Of a DNA stretch of 64,000 bases, positions 23,829 to 32,441 are shown in pieces (the stretch's first letter is position 1; each line of letters starts with the position of its first letter). The stretch covers positions 62,001 to 126,000 of the forward strand of contig JAYXKI010000013.1 in NCBI GenBank assembly GCA_037892935.1, given 5' to 3'. The DNA is from Phlebopus portentosus (lineage: Eukaryota > Basidiomycota > Agaricomycetes > Boletales > Boletinellaceae). Below the pieces are notes generated by a model that was given only the letters and a program-made list of their open reading frames with translations, ran no database searches and was not told the DNA's origin. Both the position numbers and the translations under genes were made by a program.

Positions 23829-24462
23829 ACATACTGTCATCACCGGAGACCCAAATCTGGAACTGGACAAAGTTGCCACACTGAAGAGCATCATCATGCC
23901 TCTCACGTACCAAGAAAGAGGTTAGTAGGAAGAGCATCTTGGTTGATGTGTGATTTAAAATTATTTGACAGTGACTCCATACGATATTGCATACTTATAA
24001 GAGCTTGTGCAGAATGGATCGAGAGAATACCCTCAAGTGCAATATGTGATTCAAGATACCGGAAAGCATATAGATCTTTGGTACAATAAGCATATGGACA
24101 TCTTTCTTCAGTATCAACATGGTTATATCATCTTCAACTGACAGCTATCGTTGCACAAGATGTCTATGGTGTGTCTCCAGGTCTGACTAGTGCCCTATTT
24201 GAGTGCATACCTAACCTATATATTCATGTCTGAACTCTGACTAATTTTATGCAGGCTTTCGTCTCAATCTTTCTGTCACTCCTCTGTACAATGCCGGCTT
24301 CCATAGTGATGAATAAACATGCAGTATGTCATATCGCTTTCGCTTTGTGTTATTGTCTCTGATCTCTGTGTGGCATTCCCCAGAGCAAGGAGACTGGGGC
24401 CAAACTCAGTCAAATAGTATGGGTCCCCAGGCAGATCATTTTGCTCCAAGTGAACAAGATCG
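23829..24462 (+). pseudogene. Captured RPB1 (RNA polymerase II largest subunit) fragment
   Basis: Reads VITGDPNLELDKVATLKSII and MPLTYQER, a retained intron at 23921-23971, VTPYDIAYL-stop-[36 protein letters not shown], a second apparent intron about 24170-24254, then FRLNLSVTPLYNAGFHSDE (RPB1: FRLNLSVTSPYNADFDGDE, here with the Mg-binding NADFDGD motif destroyed), and SKETGAKLSQIVWVPRQI near 24390-24440. The order of segments matches RPB1. Several stops are present. It lies directly between the two Hsp70 pieces in the same orientation. Confidence 0.85.
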
Positions 24463-24868
24463 TTGGCTGCTATCCTCAAGGGCGACACCTTGGAGAAGAC
24501 CCAAGACCCCTTCTTGCTTGATGTCGCTTCTCTGTCGCTCGGTATCGAGACCACTGGCAGTGTCATGACTGCATTTATCAAGCATAATATGACTGTCCCA
24601 ATGAAGAAGTCAGAGATCTTCTTAACGTATGCCGACAATGATTCAAGGAGCTGTGCCAGAATCTCTTCCATTCCACGCTTGAGCCTGTTGAGAAGATTAT
24701 CCGGGACTCCAAGATAGACAATTCCAATGTACACAAGATCATCCTCATCAATGGTTCCACCTGTATACCCCGAATTGTCAAGTTCATGCCTGACTTCTTC
24801 AACAGCAAGGAGCTATGCAAGTCTATCAACCCAGATGAGACTGTTGTGTACGGTGCCACCATCTGCTA
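24463..24868 (+). pseudogene. Captured Hsp70 fragment 2, segments in permuted order
   Basis: The first half reads [40 protein letters not shown] and [11 protein letters not shown], the start of the Hsp70 substrate-binding domain. It is followed immediately by [40 protein letters not shown] and [17 protein letters not shown], which in a real Hsp70 lies before that first half. The two halves are in different frames. The second half overlaps the protein region already present in fragment 1, so it is a second capture or an internal rearrangement. Confidence 0.82.
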
Positions 24869-25481
24869 AGCTTGCATGTATTTTGGTAATTTCTAATCAA
24901 ATATAATTATAAATTAGTCTGAAAGTGGAAAACAAAATTTCTAACTGTTGAGGCAGTAGAGCCTGTTAACAAAGCAGAGAGTAAATGTATGCAGGCCTAC
25001 ACATAGAGATGTAGGTCATGTATGCATATCTATATGTATGTACAACCTATTTCATCTAGACGGTCCATGCTAAACCAGTGCTGGTTATACATTTGCAATT
25101 TAATACAGATCTTGTGTAGATGATGTACAAAGCTAGTGTAGTCACTGGTTACATGACCTACCCAAATACACACCTCCTAAGAGTAAGAGCAACAGATGCG
25201 TACGCATCCGAGTTTTTGAAGACTTTCCCACAATCACATGATAGAGTTAAATAACACCTTAAATATAGTACAGTACTTTCTGGTTATGCTGACCTTCTGA
25301 GCTTGCTTTGTTTACATCAGGCAGCTTTAGAAAGTGCTATAATGATATAAATTTAGGTTCAATTTTATCAAGATTTGTTTGTTATCATTAGGACTTGTGA
25401 ACATGGGGAGCATCAATCTTGTCTTTTTTTTTCGGTCTTACCCTTTTGTTGCACGTGACGAAGTTGACTTTGCAACTCGCA
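24869..25481. other. AT-rich filler of the 8.1-kb element
   Basis: No reading frame recognised. 24960-25160 contains words such as TACACATAGAGATGTAGG and TGTGTAGATGATGTAC that echo the 22.6-22.9 kb region. A 14-base palindrome GATGCGTACGCATC sits at 25195-25208 and reappears inside a longer palindrome at 29057. Confidence 0.4.
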
Positions 25482-25489
25482 ACTCACAC

Positions 25490-26121
25490 TGGGGGTCGGC
25501 AAATCCCAAGTTCAACGCGTGCGCGTGATTTTCATCGGAGCTTCAAAATATCACTATAATAGGCAATTCATGTAGATCGCAGTTACAACAATTTTACTTT
25601 CGACCATGCATGTACTGTACTTCTCTTGCCAATACAACTCAAACCTGCAAATTATTTAGGTCCAAAATGAGTTTCTTTGCTCTTATTTCTCTTATTCTGC
25701 AAATTCTCAGGGAAATTCACATGCTTCTCTTGATCTGCAGTAGCTTCTGTCTGGTAGAATAATTAAACATCCTGCAACCACATCATCAAAAATCTTGCTT
25801 TTTTTTACACATTCTTGCTATATCATGTCATAGGGACAGCTCTATGGAGCCAGAATTCTTGTTTATTACCTCCAAGCTCAGATATTTATTTTATCTTCGA
25901 GAATTTTGCAAATTTTGAGAAACGGAGACCATAGGATTGAAGACATACATGCAAAAGTAAAATCTACAAGTTTTCTTAGCAATCTATGGCGTGTGGAAAT
26001 TATGATGTTGAGTCGAAGATGGAGGACTTTTTGTTGTAAATTCTATTGAAACTCCGACGGCGGCAGATCCTGCCGGACTCGTGGGAATGCACGCAATTCA
26101 CTTGAGTGTTGCCGACCCCCA
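25490..26121 (+). mobile_element. hAT-like MITE (632 bp) inside the 8.1-kb element
   Basis: Ends TGGGGGTCGGCAA (25490-25502) and TTGCCGACCCCCA (26109-26121) are perfect inverse copies, extending imperfectly for about 33 bases. Flanks are CTCACAC at 25483-25489 and 26122-26128 (or 8-base ACTCACAC with a one-base offset). The 7-8 base duplication and short G-rich terminus suggest the hAT superfamily. No coding capacity is seen. Confidence 0.75.
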
Positions 26122-26159
26122 CTCACACAAGTCACATTCCTCCTTCCCCATCCTCACCT

Positions 26160-26475
26160 CCTTACTGCCCTCGACCGGCGACATCACCTTGCACATGCTT
26201 GACTTGCCAGTAGGCTGGCAGTTTCAGGCTCACACCCTTCGTTGATGCTGACCACAGGTATGAGATTTCATTGATGCCTTGCTGTAGGGTGTTGGGAGAT
26301 AACTTCTTATCCTTATGGAGGACGGTGTAGTGAACTCCATGAGCGATACCTTGCATGCCTGCATGAGCCTGCAAAGAGAAATCGTAGTCGTAAATGCTCG
26401 TCATGCCCTGGTCTATGCTCGTTCCCACCATAGAGCACGAGGTCTTGTCAGTCGTCGTGATGTGCAGGATGCGTC
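26160..26475 (-). pseudogene. Captured Argonaute fragment, C-terminal PIWI end
   Basis: The minus-strand frame reads HITTTDKTSCSMVGTSIDQG, MTSIYDYDFSLQAHAGMQGI, AHGVHYTVLHKDKKLSPNTL and QQGINEISYLWSASTKGVSL then PAYWQVKHVQGDVAGRG. This matches the end of PIWI (GTVVD..., F-x-F-x-LQSHAG-x-QG, HY-x-VL, SVS-x-x-PAYYA). The preceding PIWI catalytic region is absent; the sequence changes to a Sac3-like frame on the plus strand near 26480. Confidence 0.85.
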
Positions 26476-26479
26476 TGAT

Positions 26480-27185
26480 GAACTTCAGTGACTTCACGGA
26501 GACTCGGGCATTTGCCAGAGATCGCTCTCGAGCTGTACGCAACGGTTTCACGATTCAGCAAGACAACGGACCAATAGCTATCGAGTCTCACGAACGATGT
26601 ACACGTTTTCATATCCTTTCACTCTATCTCATGTACGACGTACCTACGTTTGATCGAGCTTTGGAGATCCAGCAGCTTATGAACTGTGAGTCCTCAACCT
26701 TGCCGTCAAGTTGTTGTCTGGATCTTTACGCCTGCAAAAGCTCTGCTGTCTCTAAAGGAGTTCTGTGACGATCAAAGAGGAAAGGCTGAATCACCTAACG
26801 AATTGGAGATGCGTGTATACCGTTGTCTCAGCCTCATCCATGACCAGCACGAACGAAATGACAGACCTCCACCACATATCGCCGCCGACCTAGCCTTCCA
26901 GCTTATATCCCGTTTCCGCAGTGAAGTCCAGGCTGCCACAGTCCGATCACGAAGACTTCGAAGCTCAGAGTCAATGGGGCTGCCATGCAAACGTTTGCCG
27001 AACTAGCGACCACCACTGACGGTCGTCAACATCATCGACACTTGTTTGACGGGCAGCCTCGGGAACATGCAAGTTCCAGTGTTTTCGTACAGCAACTCAA
27101 GAAACTGTATAGGGGCATTTCGAACTTAGGATCGTCTGCGGCTGGGGTAGAACCGAGTCTAATGACCTTTGCTACAAATGATGTA
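26480..27185 (+). pseudogene. Captured Sac3/GANP-domain gene fragment
   Basis: The plus strand reads FTETRAFARDRSRAVRNGFT, IQQDNGPIAIESHERCTRFH, ILSLYLMYDVPTFDRALEIQ and QLMN. An intact GT-AG intron (26686-26740) follows, then LLSLKEFCDDQRGKAESPNE, LEMRVYRCLSLIHDQHERND and HIAADLAFQLISRFRSEVQA, then AAMQTFAELATT. This follows the Sac3/GANP domain (RD-x-R-x-x-RNDF-x-IQQ, ERI-RFHI-SLH, LKE-YDD-R-K-x-S-PNE-E-R-Y). In yeast Sac3 scaffolds the TREX-2 mRNA export complex; related proteins act with the proteasome or in RNA decay. The part from 27030 on is not recognised. It is oriented opposite to the flanking Argonaute pieces. Confidence 0.75.
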
Positions 27186-27479
27186 AGTCAACTTCGGTTT
27201 GTATTTCTTCAGTTCACCAAATGCTTCGTTCAGCTGCTTGATCTCGGTGGGAAATGCAGGGTTCAAAACCTGCTCTACGGCGTTCCATCAGCTGCCTTGT
27301 TGGTGCCGTCCTTTTCCAATGCGCAGAAGAAGACATTCAGACAGCTGCATTCGACGCTTTAAGGTGTGCTACGATCCCAGGTTTCGAAGCGAACCTCAAA
27401 GCCGTTGCCGCCAATCCTCTAGGTGGTTCAGCGAGCCCTTTGGAAGGGTATGTCGCGCTTGCAAGTTTGCTGGGTCCTT

Positions 27480-28905
27480 GTCCACATCCTCATCGCGGTA
27501 TGGATCCTCTCGACTCGGACGGCGGAGCTGCAGGACCTGCATGATGAAGTCCGAGTTGACGTTCATTCCACGTGCGTGACATTTTCCGATCAGAGCCTTC
27601 ACCGCCTCGCGCACCTGCACCTCGAGCGAGCTGTCGGACTCTTCTATATTCCCATCCTTTAAGACCACAACTGCAAGGCGTTTAAGCTCTGCAAGCCTCG
27701 CGAACTGAATGCCACGCGCCGTCCAAGATCCATTGACAATTTGTGCACGGCCCGAAGGATAAATCACCAATGGTGCGGGGAGAACGCGAGCCGCGACAAC
27801 AGCCATATTTGTCGAGATTTTGATTCCGAAGCTGGCCATCGGAGGTGTGCCCTCCTCGAAGCCTAGGAGACGGAGACCCTTGATAGTGATTGTCTGTGCG
27901 TAACCGGCTGGCGTCTTGTTGTTTGCAGCACACAGGGCTGCGCTCTCCCCAGACTTCAGCTCACCCGCGAAAAGGGCCCTGGTACAATCTTGCACAGCTC
28001 GGCTGGTACGAAAACGTCCTTGCCCTCTTTCCCGACATTCACCACGGGCAGGTCGTCTGCGTGGCGGAGTGTGATGTGGAACTCTGTGCGATAGTCAGCA
28101 CGATTCCTATTCGATCCACGGATGACTTACTTTTCTGGAAATATTCCTCCACTGTGATATTGCCGAATTTTTCACTCTGGATCTTTGTCCGTCTCGCCGT
28201 ACCGGGTCCAATTGCCTTCACGGTGTTGCGCTTATCGTACCCGAGGTAACTTGTAACTACCCTCATATTACTGAAGAATTTCTGAGGTACGGCACCGCGA
28301 GATTGCTGCATGAACTCGCGCAGCGCATCGGCCATGCTTCGCGGGACGTGGAACGCGCTCATGCACGTATTCACGCTGACCATGAGGGACTTGTGAACTG
28401 GACGGACGGAAGCGAAGAAGCCGTTGACGACCTTGATGCTAGGGCGAGTAGGCACGCCCGTATCCGCATTGGGGTCGAAATAGTATGCATCCTTGGTGAG
28501 TGCGCGAAAACCAGTGTGAGCGGCATGCGCCATAACGATCAGGTTGAAGGCCGAGACGATAGGTGCAGGATCGTAGTCGGGATTCTCACCACGTAGGTAC
28601 CTGTTGAAGAAAGAAGTCAGTATCACTATTAGATTACGGTCGAAGGGCAAGCCTTACCCAGCGAGGTCCGCTGATTTAAGAGGATTAGGTCCGACAAGTG
28701 TGACAAAGTACGGGATATCGTGCGTGCGTGCGCCCAGTTCCTCGGACGACGGGGCCGGTGCCGTCACCGTGACCTGAAAGTTTTTCGGCAGCGGCAGCTT
28801 TGCGACGAGGCGACCGACGCCATCATGCGCGATGCCCTGCACGTTCTGCGATAGTTCCTGAGACTGAGCAAATTCGGCAACAATGTGCCTGCGCAAGTCG
28901 ACGGC
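27480..28905 (-). pseudogene. Captured Argonaute fragment, N-terminal, PAZ and linker-2 regions
   Basis: On the minus strand: DLRRHIVAEFAQSQELSQNV and LPKNFQVTVTAPAPSSEELG (N domain/linker), an intron near 28605-28660, NPDYDPAPIVSAFNLIVMAH, KVVNGFFASVRPVHKSLMVS and VNTCMSAFHVPRSMADALRE (the GF-x-x-SVRP and N-x-D-x-x-x-SAF region before PAZ). Then MRVVTSYLGYDKRNTVKAIG, an intron near 28090-28130, HADDLPVVNVGKEGKDVFVP and AELCKIVPG (end of PAZ), and GYAQTITIKGLRLLGFEE. It ends in a MID-side part, ARGIQFARLAELKRLAVVVL. A one-base frameshift after KIVPGP separates it from GELKSGESAALCAANN. It is far less decayed than the Hsp70 and RPB1 pieces. MID and most of PIWI are missing. Confidence 0.88.
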
Positions 28906-28911
28906 CTCCTA

Positions 28912-29000
28912 GGTACGGCACTGCAAGATTACTGCATGAACTCGCGCAGTGCATTGGCCATGCTGTGTGGGACATGGAATGCACTCATGCACGTCTCCAG
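28912..29000 (-). repeat. CpG-decayed second copy of an Argonaute segment
   Basis: About 87 bases match 28286-28372 in the same orientation (shared GGTACGGCAC, GCATGAACTCGCGCAG, CATGCACGT). Nearly every difference is a CpG in the better copy that is TG or CA here: ACCGCGAG/ACTGCAAG, CAGCGCATCGG/CAGTGCATTGG, GACGTGGAACGCGC/GACATGGAATGCAC. It is a direct duplication with methyl-cytosine-type decay. Confidence 0.85.
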
Positions 29001-29056
29001 GCTGGTGCTGAATGGACCTGTAAGGTAATTGGCTCCTTATGTTGAGCCACCGAATT

Positions 29057-29076
29057 GTGGATGCGTACGCATCCAC
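29057..29076. repeat. Perfect 20-bp palindrome
   Basis: GTGGATGCGTACGCATCCAC is its own reverse complement. Its core GATGCGTACGCATC also occurs at 25195. Lies just past the Argonaute fragments. Possibly a terminus of a further element enclosing the Argonaute/Sac3 block; not proven. Confidence 0.6.
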
Positions 29077-29559
29077 ATTCTGAACCATCTCTCACCTTGC
29101 AGATTGCAATGGCTTCAGGCCACTTCATTACCTTTTCTTTTAATTGTTGTTCTGGCTGTTGGGAGGTCTGTGGTTCTTGGATACCTCTGTCCCTGTTGCA
29201 GCGGGCAGCCCAGGTGTAGAGGCAGTATGTTGAGTGCTGCTGAACCTGTGCACTTAGCCAGGGCGGCACCTATTATACTGTGGCTGTTTGCCAGCCAGCT
29301 GGAGGTGTGCTATGCGCTGCTGAACCTGTGCCACTTAGCTGGGGCGGCGCTAGTGCACTCTGACCTTGTGTTAACCAGTTTGGGCCTTGAAGCCAGTGGA
29401 AGTTCCTTTGTCCTGTCAACAGTGTCTAGTGTTAACACTTTTGACTATTTATTATCTCCGACAAGTAGCATTGGTCTATATTAGTATAGATGTATATGAG
29501 TGTACGCCTAGCTCACATAGATTCTGTAGTAAGCTGTACATGTAATTAGTTACATGCTT

Positions 29560-30048
29560 GTATGGGTCTGTAAGTAGTATACTATCAATATATTTAAATT
29601 TAATAAAAATTAAATATGTTCTCTGATATGCTCGTGGTCTCTAATAAGTGCTATCTATGATAATATATGACTATCTATATCTTTAATATGCTATGGCAAT
29701 ATATCACCTATAAGAACTATCAACTATAAGCATCTAGTATCAGCTATAAACTCATACTAATTACTATAAGGCACTATGCACTATGCGCTAGTAGTACTAT
29801 AAATCTGTATCAATTGCTACAGGTTGCTATATATTATGCACTATTCATCTCTTTCTAGTACTATGAATAAATATTAACTATAGCATCTATACACTGTTAC
29901 AGCCCTCTATATAGTAGGGGGGTCACGATAAATCACTATGGACTACTAACCTACTATAGGCTGCTATATAGCAGCCTATAGTAATGAGTAGCTATGAGTA
30001 GCTATGGGTAGCTATGGGTAGCAGTGGATAATTTGGACTGTTTTCCTG
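29560..30048 (-). repeat. Right subterminal and terminal repeat region
   Basis: Rich in CTATAAG, ACTATA and AGCTATGGGTAGCTATGG words, mainly the inverse orientation of the left-end TATAGT words. The last 60 bases hold four short tandem copies of a GTAGCTATGG/A unit before the terminal repeat. Confidence 0.65.
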
Positions 30049-30050
30049 AT

Positions 30051-31275
30051 GAAGGCTCTAAGGACAACGAGAGCAAAGGTTTTGCACCCTAACGAGGTGC
30101 CGGAGGCGCCATGGCAGATTGTCACGGTCGACCTAATCGGAGAGTTGCCAGAATCGAATGGGTTCAATGCGATTTGTGTAGTGGTCGATCGCTTTAGCAA
30201 ACAAATCCATGCGATTCCAACAACGACAAAGTTAACGGCGGAAGGCATGGCTAGGATCTACAGAGACCACGTCTTCCGATTACACGGACTACCACGGAAG
30301 ATCATTCATGACCGAGGAGTACAATTCGACGCGAAGATGATGAAGGAGTTATACAAGCTCCTCCACATTGAAGGCAACCCGTCAACAGCGTATCACCCAC
30401 AAACTGACGGACAGACAGAGCGGGTTAATCAGGAACTGGAACAATACCTGCGGCTATACGTCAACCATCGGCAGTCGGACTGGGCGGACTGGCTGGCTCT
30501 CGCAGAATTCGCATATAACAACCGCGAACATTCAGCGACGAAGCTATCTCCCTTCTTCGTCAATACGGGAATGCACCCCTTAGACTTTACGGGGGTTGGA
30601 ACGGCATCATCAAACCTGTCAGCAGAAGAATTTGCCAAGCATGTCAAGGAGGTGCACGAACTCGCTCAAGGTAACCTAACCCAAGCAAACGAAGACATGA
30701 AGCGTTTCTACGACCGCCATGCTGGGAAGTCTATTACCTATGAGGCAGGGCAGAAAGTCTTCCTAGATGGACGGAATATCAAGATGATCCGACCGACGAA
30801 GAAGATGGATGATAAATGGTTCGGTCCCTTCGAGGTAGTGGAAAAGGTTGGCGCAAGCGCATACAGACTCAAACTACCGAAGACCTGGAAGAAGGTCCAT
30901 CCAGTTTTCAATGAGATCTTGCTCAAACCAGCCGTCCAACCGTCCTTTGAATCGCAGAAGAAACCACCTCCACCACCGCCAGTGATCATTGATGAGCAGG
31001 AAGAGTACGAGGTTGAAGAAATACGCAACTCGCGTCTGCATCGAGGCAAGCTCCAATTCTTGGTCAAGTGGGTTGGATATGAGGAAGCGACTTGGCAGCC
31101 AGAATCCGACGTCAAGGATAATGCGCAGGAATCAATTCAAGAATTCTACCGCAAACATCCTGGAGCTCCGAGGAAGTTAACGATACCTCGACAAAGCCTG
31201 CGAGCGCTGTACAAGTTCACGTCCTCGGAAGGCTTATGTGGTTGGTCGGGACGCCCAACCTTGAAGGGGGGGTGA
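30051..31275 (+). pseudogene. Gypsy pol, part 2: integrase core and chromodomain
   Basis: Removing 21973-30050 rejoins the two halves in frame. Integrase core: IVTVDLIGELPESNG (first Asp), HGLPRKIIHDRGVQFDAKMM (second Asp), YHPQTDGQTERVNQELEQYL (Glu). The GPY-like region is DDKWFGPFEVVEKVGASAYR. The C-terminal chromodomain is EEYEVEEIRNSRLHRGKLQF then LVKWVGYEEATWQPESDV. Chromodomains of this clade guide integration to heterochromatin (family knowledge). Stop TGA at 31273-31275 abuts the 3' LTR. Confidence 0.9.
31263..31272 (+). promoter_or_regulatory. Polypurine tract of the gypsy element
   Basis: GAAGGGGGGG directly before the pol stop codon and the 3' LTR; the usual plus-strand primer. 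Confidence 0.8.
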
Positions 31276-31790
31276 TGTAAGGACTCGAACATTTTCCTTT
31301 TCTTTTCTTACATCATCATTTATTTTAATATTCTTTTTCTTTTCTTTTATTCTTCTTATGCACTTATTCATCCTTTTGCCGGAACATTCCACAATGTTCT
31401 ATCACGCTCACTAATCATCCCATTCCTTGTCATGTGACTTCCCATTAGAGTAGACCTTTCCCGCACTCAAAGTCTATATAAGTAGATAGTTTGACTCTTT
31501 CGTTCCTTGTCTTTCTATTCTACTTACCTTCACTGCGACATAGGTATCTACTCTTGTATTATTAGTTTACTGAAATCTACTTACCTTCACTGCGACATAG
31601 GTATCTACTCTTGTATTATTAGTTTACTGAAATCTACTTACCTTCACTGCGACATAGCGTTCGACGGTCTGGACTTAAGCCCCGTCTTAGCTGTCTTGAC
31701 CTGAACGATGTGCTTGGGATTATCTCATTCGCGCTTGTTTGTTGTTGTGTTGGCCTGCCTCGACTCAGTCCTTGAGCCGTCCGCCTAACA
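31276..31790 (+). repeat. 3' LTR of the gypsy element (515 bp)
   Basis: Same ends as the 5' LTR; holds two full 57-base units (31543-31599 and 31600-31656) where the 5' LTR has one. The right flank is GATAC. The polypurine tract directly precedes it. Confidence 0.93.
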
Positions 31791-32229
31791 GATACCAGCA
31801 AAAATGCATCCTGCTGCTGTAGACACATTCTTTTTAACCAGCCTGATTTTTATAATCAGAAGACAGCTCTTGAGGAGTATATCGAATCCCGGAGGCACAA
31901 AGCCATTTTTTATCCAAAATTCCATTGTGAGCTCAATTTTATTAAGCAGTGCTGGGGCAAAGCAAAATATTATTACCGAATGCTGCCTTGAACTTCAAAT
32001 GAAAAGGAAATGGAGGAGAATATCAAGCAATGCCTTGATTCCATTCCCATTGAGCTTTTCAAAAAGTGCGCTTTTCATCTTTCATTGTAACAGTGCAATA
32101 CTTCTGACTATATGTAGATTTGCAGATCGATCTGCATGGTTTATGGATGCATACCGACATGGTCTTACAGGTCCTCAGGCACAATGGGTAAATAAGCGTT
32201 ACCATGGTCACAGAGTCTTAAATGCATGA
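31791..32229 (+). pseudogene. Mariner-type DDE transposase, 3' part
   Basis: Continues the interrupted transposase: SKNASCCCRHILFNQPDFYN (the Cys cluster CCCRRILYNQPDF of the family), FHCELNFIKQCWGKAKYYYR, one in-frame stop, then after a probable intron (about 32055-32108) ADRSAWFMDAYRHGLTGPQA and the C-terminus KRYHGHRVLNA with a TGA stop at 32229. In relatives the third catalytic acid is the Glu of NFIEQCW; here it is Lys (AAG), a single G-to-A change, so the copy is catalytically dead even apart from its stops. Confidence 0.8.
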
Positions 32230-32385
32230 ATTCTTACAGAGATGTCAGCGGCTGGAATTTAACTGCTTATATTATACACTCAGATTATACATTATCAAAA
32301 AAAAATTCTGTCCGACCTCGAGATTTGGCCATCAGGGTCCTTCCTAATGGGGAAATGCAAATTAAGGTTTAGGGTTGTGACTGTG

Positions 32386-32421
32386 ATGTCACAGCTTGTT
32401 GAGTATAACTTTCGCCTACCT
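32386..32421 (-). repeat. Right terminal inverted repeat of the mariner-type element
   Basis: Reverse complement of 5892-5927, followed by TA at 32422-32423. It ends 20 bases before the first ATG of the Crinkler-like gene. Confidence 0.9.
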
Positions 32422-32441
32422 TATCTAGCTCTGTGCCGCTC

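Larger units (their letters stand above)
21973..30048 (+). mobile_element. 8.1-kb non-autonomous DNA transposon carrying host gene fragments
   Basis: Termini are a 15-base imperfect inverted repeat (CAGGAAATCAGTCCA at 21973-21987; reverse complement CAGGAAAACAGTCCA at 30034-30048), flanked by AT at 21971-21972 and 30049-30050. Excision leaving one AT restores the gypsy integrase frame, which independently confirms the borders. Subterminal regions are packed with TATAGTA-type repeats. The interior holds pieces of Hsp70, RPB1, Sac3/GANP and Argonaute genes plus a hAT-like MITE. No transposase was found. The superfamily is unassigned; the 2-base target and subterminal repeats would allow a CACTA-like relative, but the terminus is not CACTA. 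Confidence 0.85.
9876..31790 (+). mobile_element. Ty3/gypsy chromovirus, second level of the nest
   Basis: A complete LTR retrotransposon bounded by TGTAAGG...CTAACA LTRs with the 5-base target duplication GATAC at 9871-9875 and 31791-31795. Its own length without nested insertions is about 6.7 kb. It encodes gag (CCHC knuckle), a -1 frameshift signal, protease, reverse transcriptase, RNase H, integrase with HHCC and DD35E parts, and a C-terminal chromodomain, which places it in the chromovirus clade. The LTRs differ by one substitution and one 57-base repeat unit, so the insertion is young. It is disabled by an in-frame TGA in pol and by two nested elements, one near the gag start and one in integrase. 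Confidence 0.92.
5892..32421 (+). mobile_element. Tc1/mariner-type DNA transposon, outermost level of the nest
   Basis: The ends are a perfect 36-base inverted repeat (5892-5927 and 32386-32421) starting AGGTAGGCGAAAGTTATACT, flanked by TA on both sides (5890-5891 and 32422-32423), as expected of Tc1/mariner/pogo elements. Without the nested LTR element and one GATAC duplicate, the element is about 4.6 kb. It carries the remains of a DDE transposase typical of agaricomycetes. Because the inverted repeats still match perfectly while the transposase has many stops, the copy may have moved by trans-activation or decayed mainly at CpG sites. Confidence 0.85.

Noticed and set aside
23027..24868. 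A functional Hsp70 gene
   Set aside because: Stops, permuted order, an RPB1 segment between the pieces and lost conserved residues; it is cargo, not a gene.
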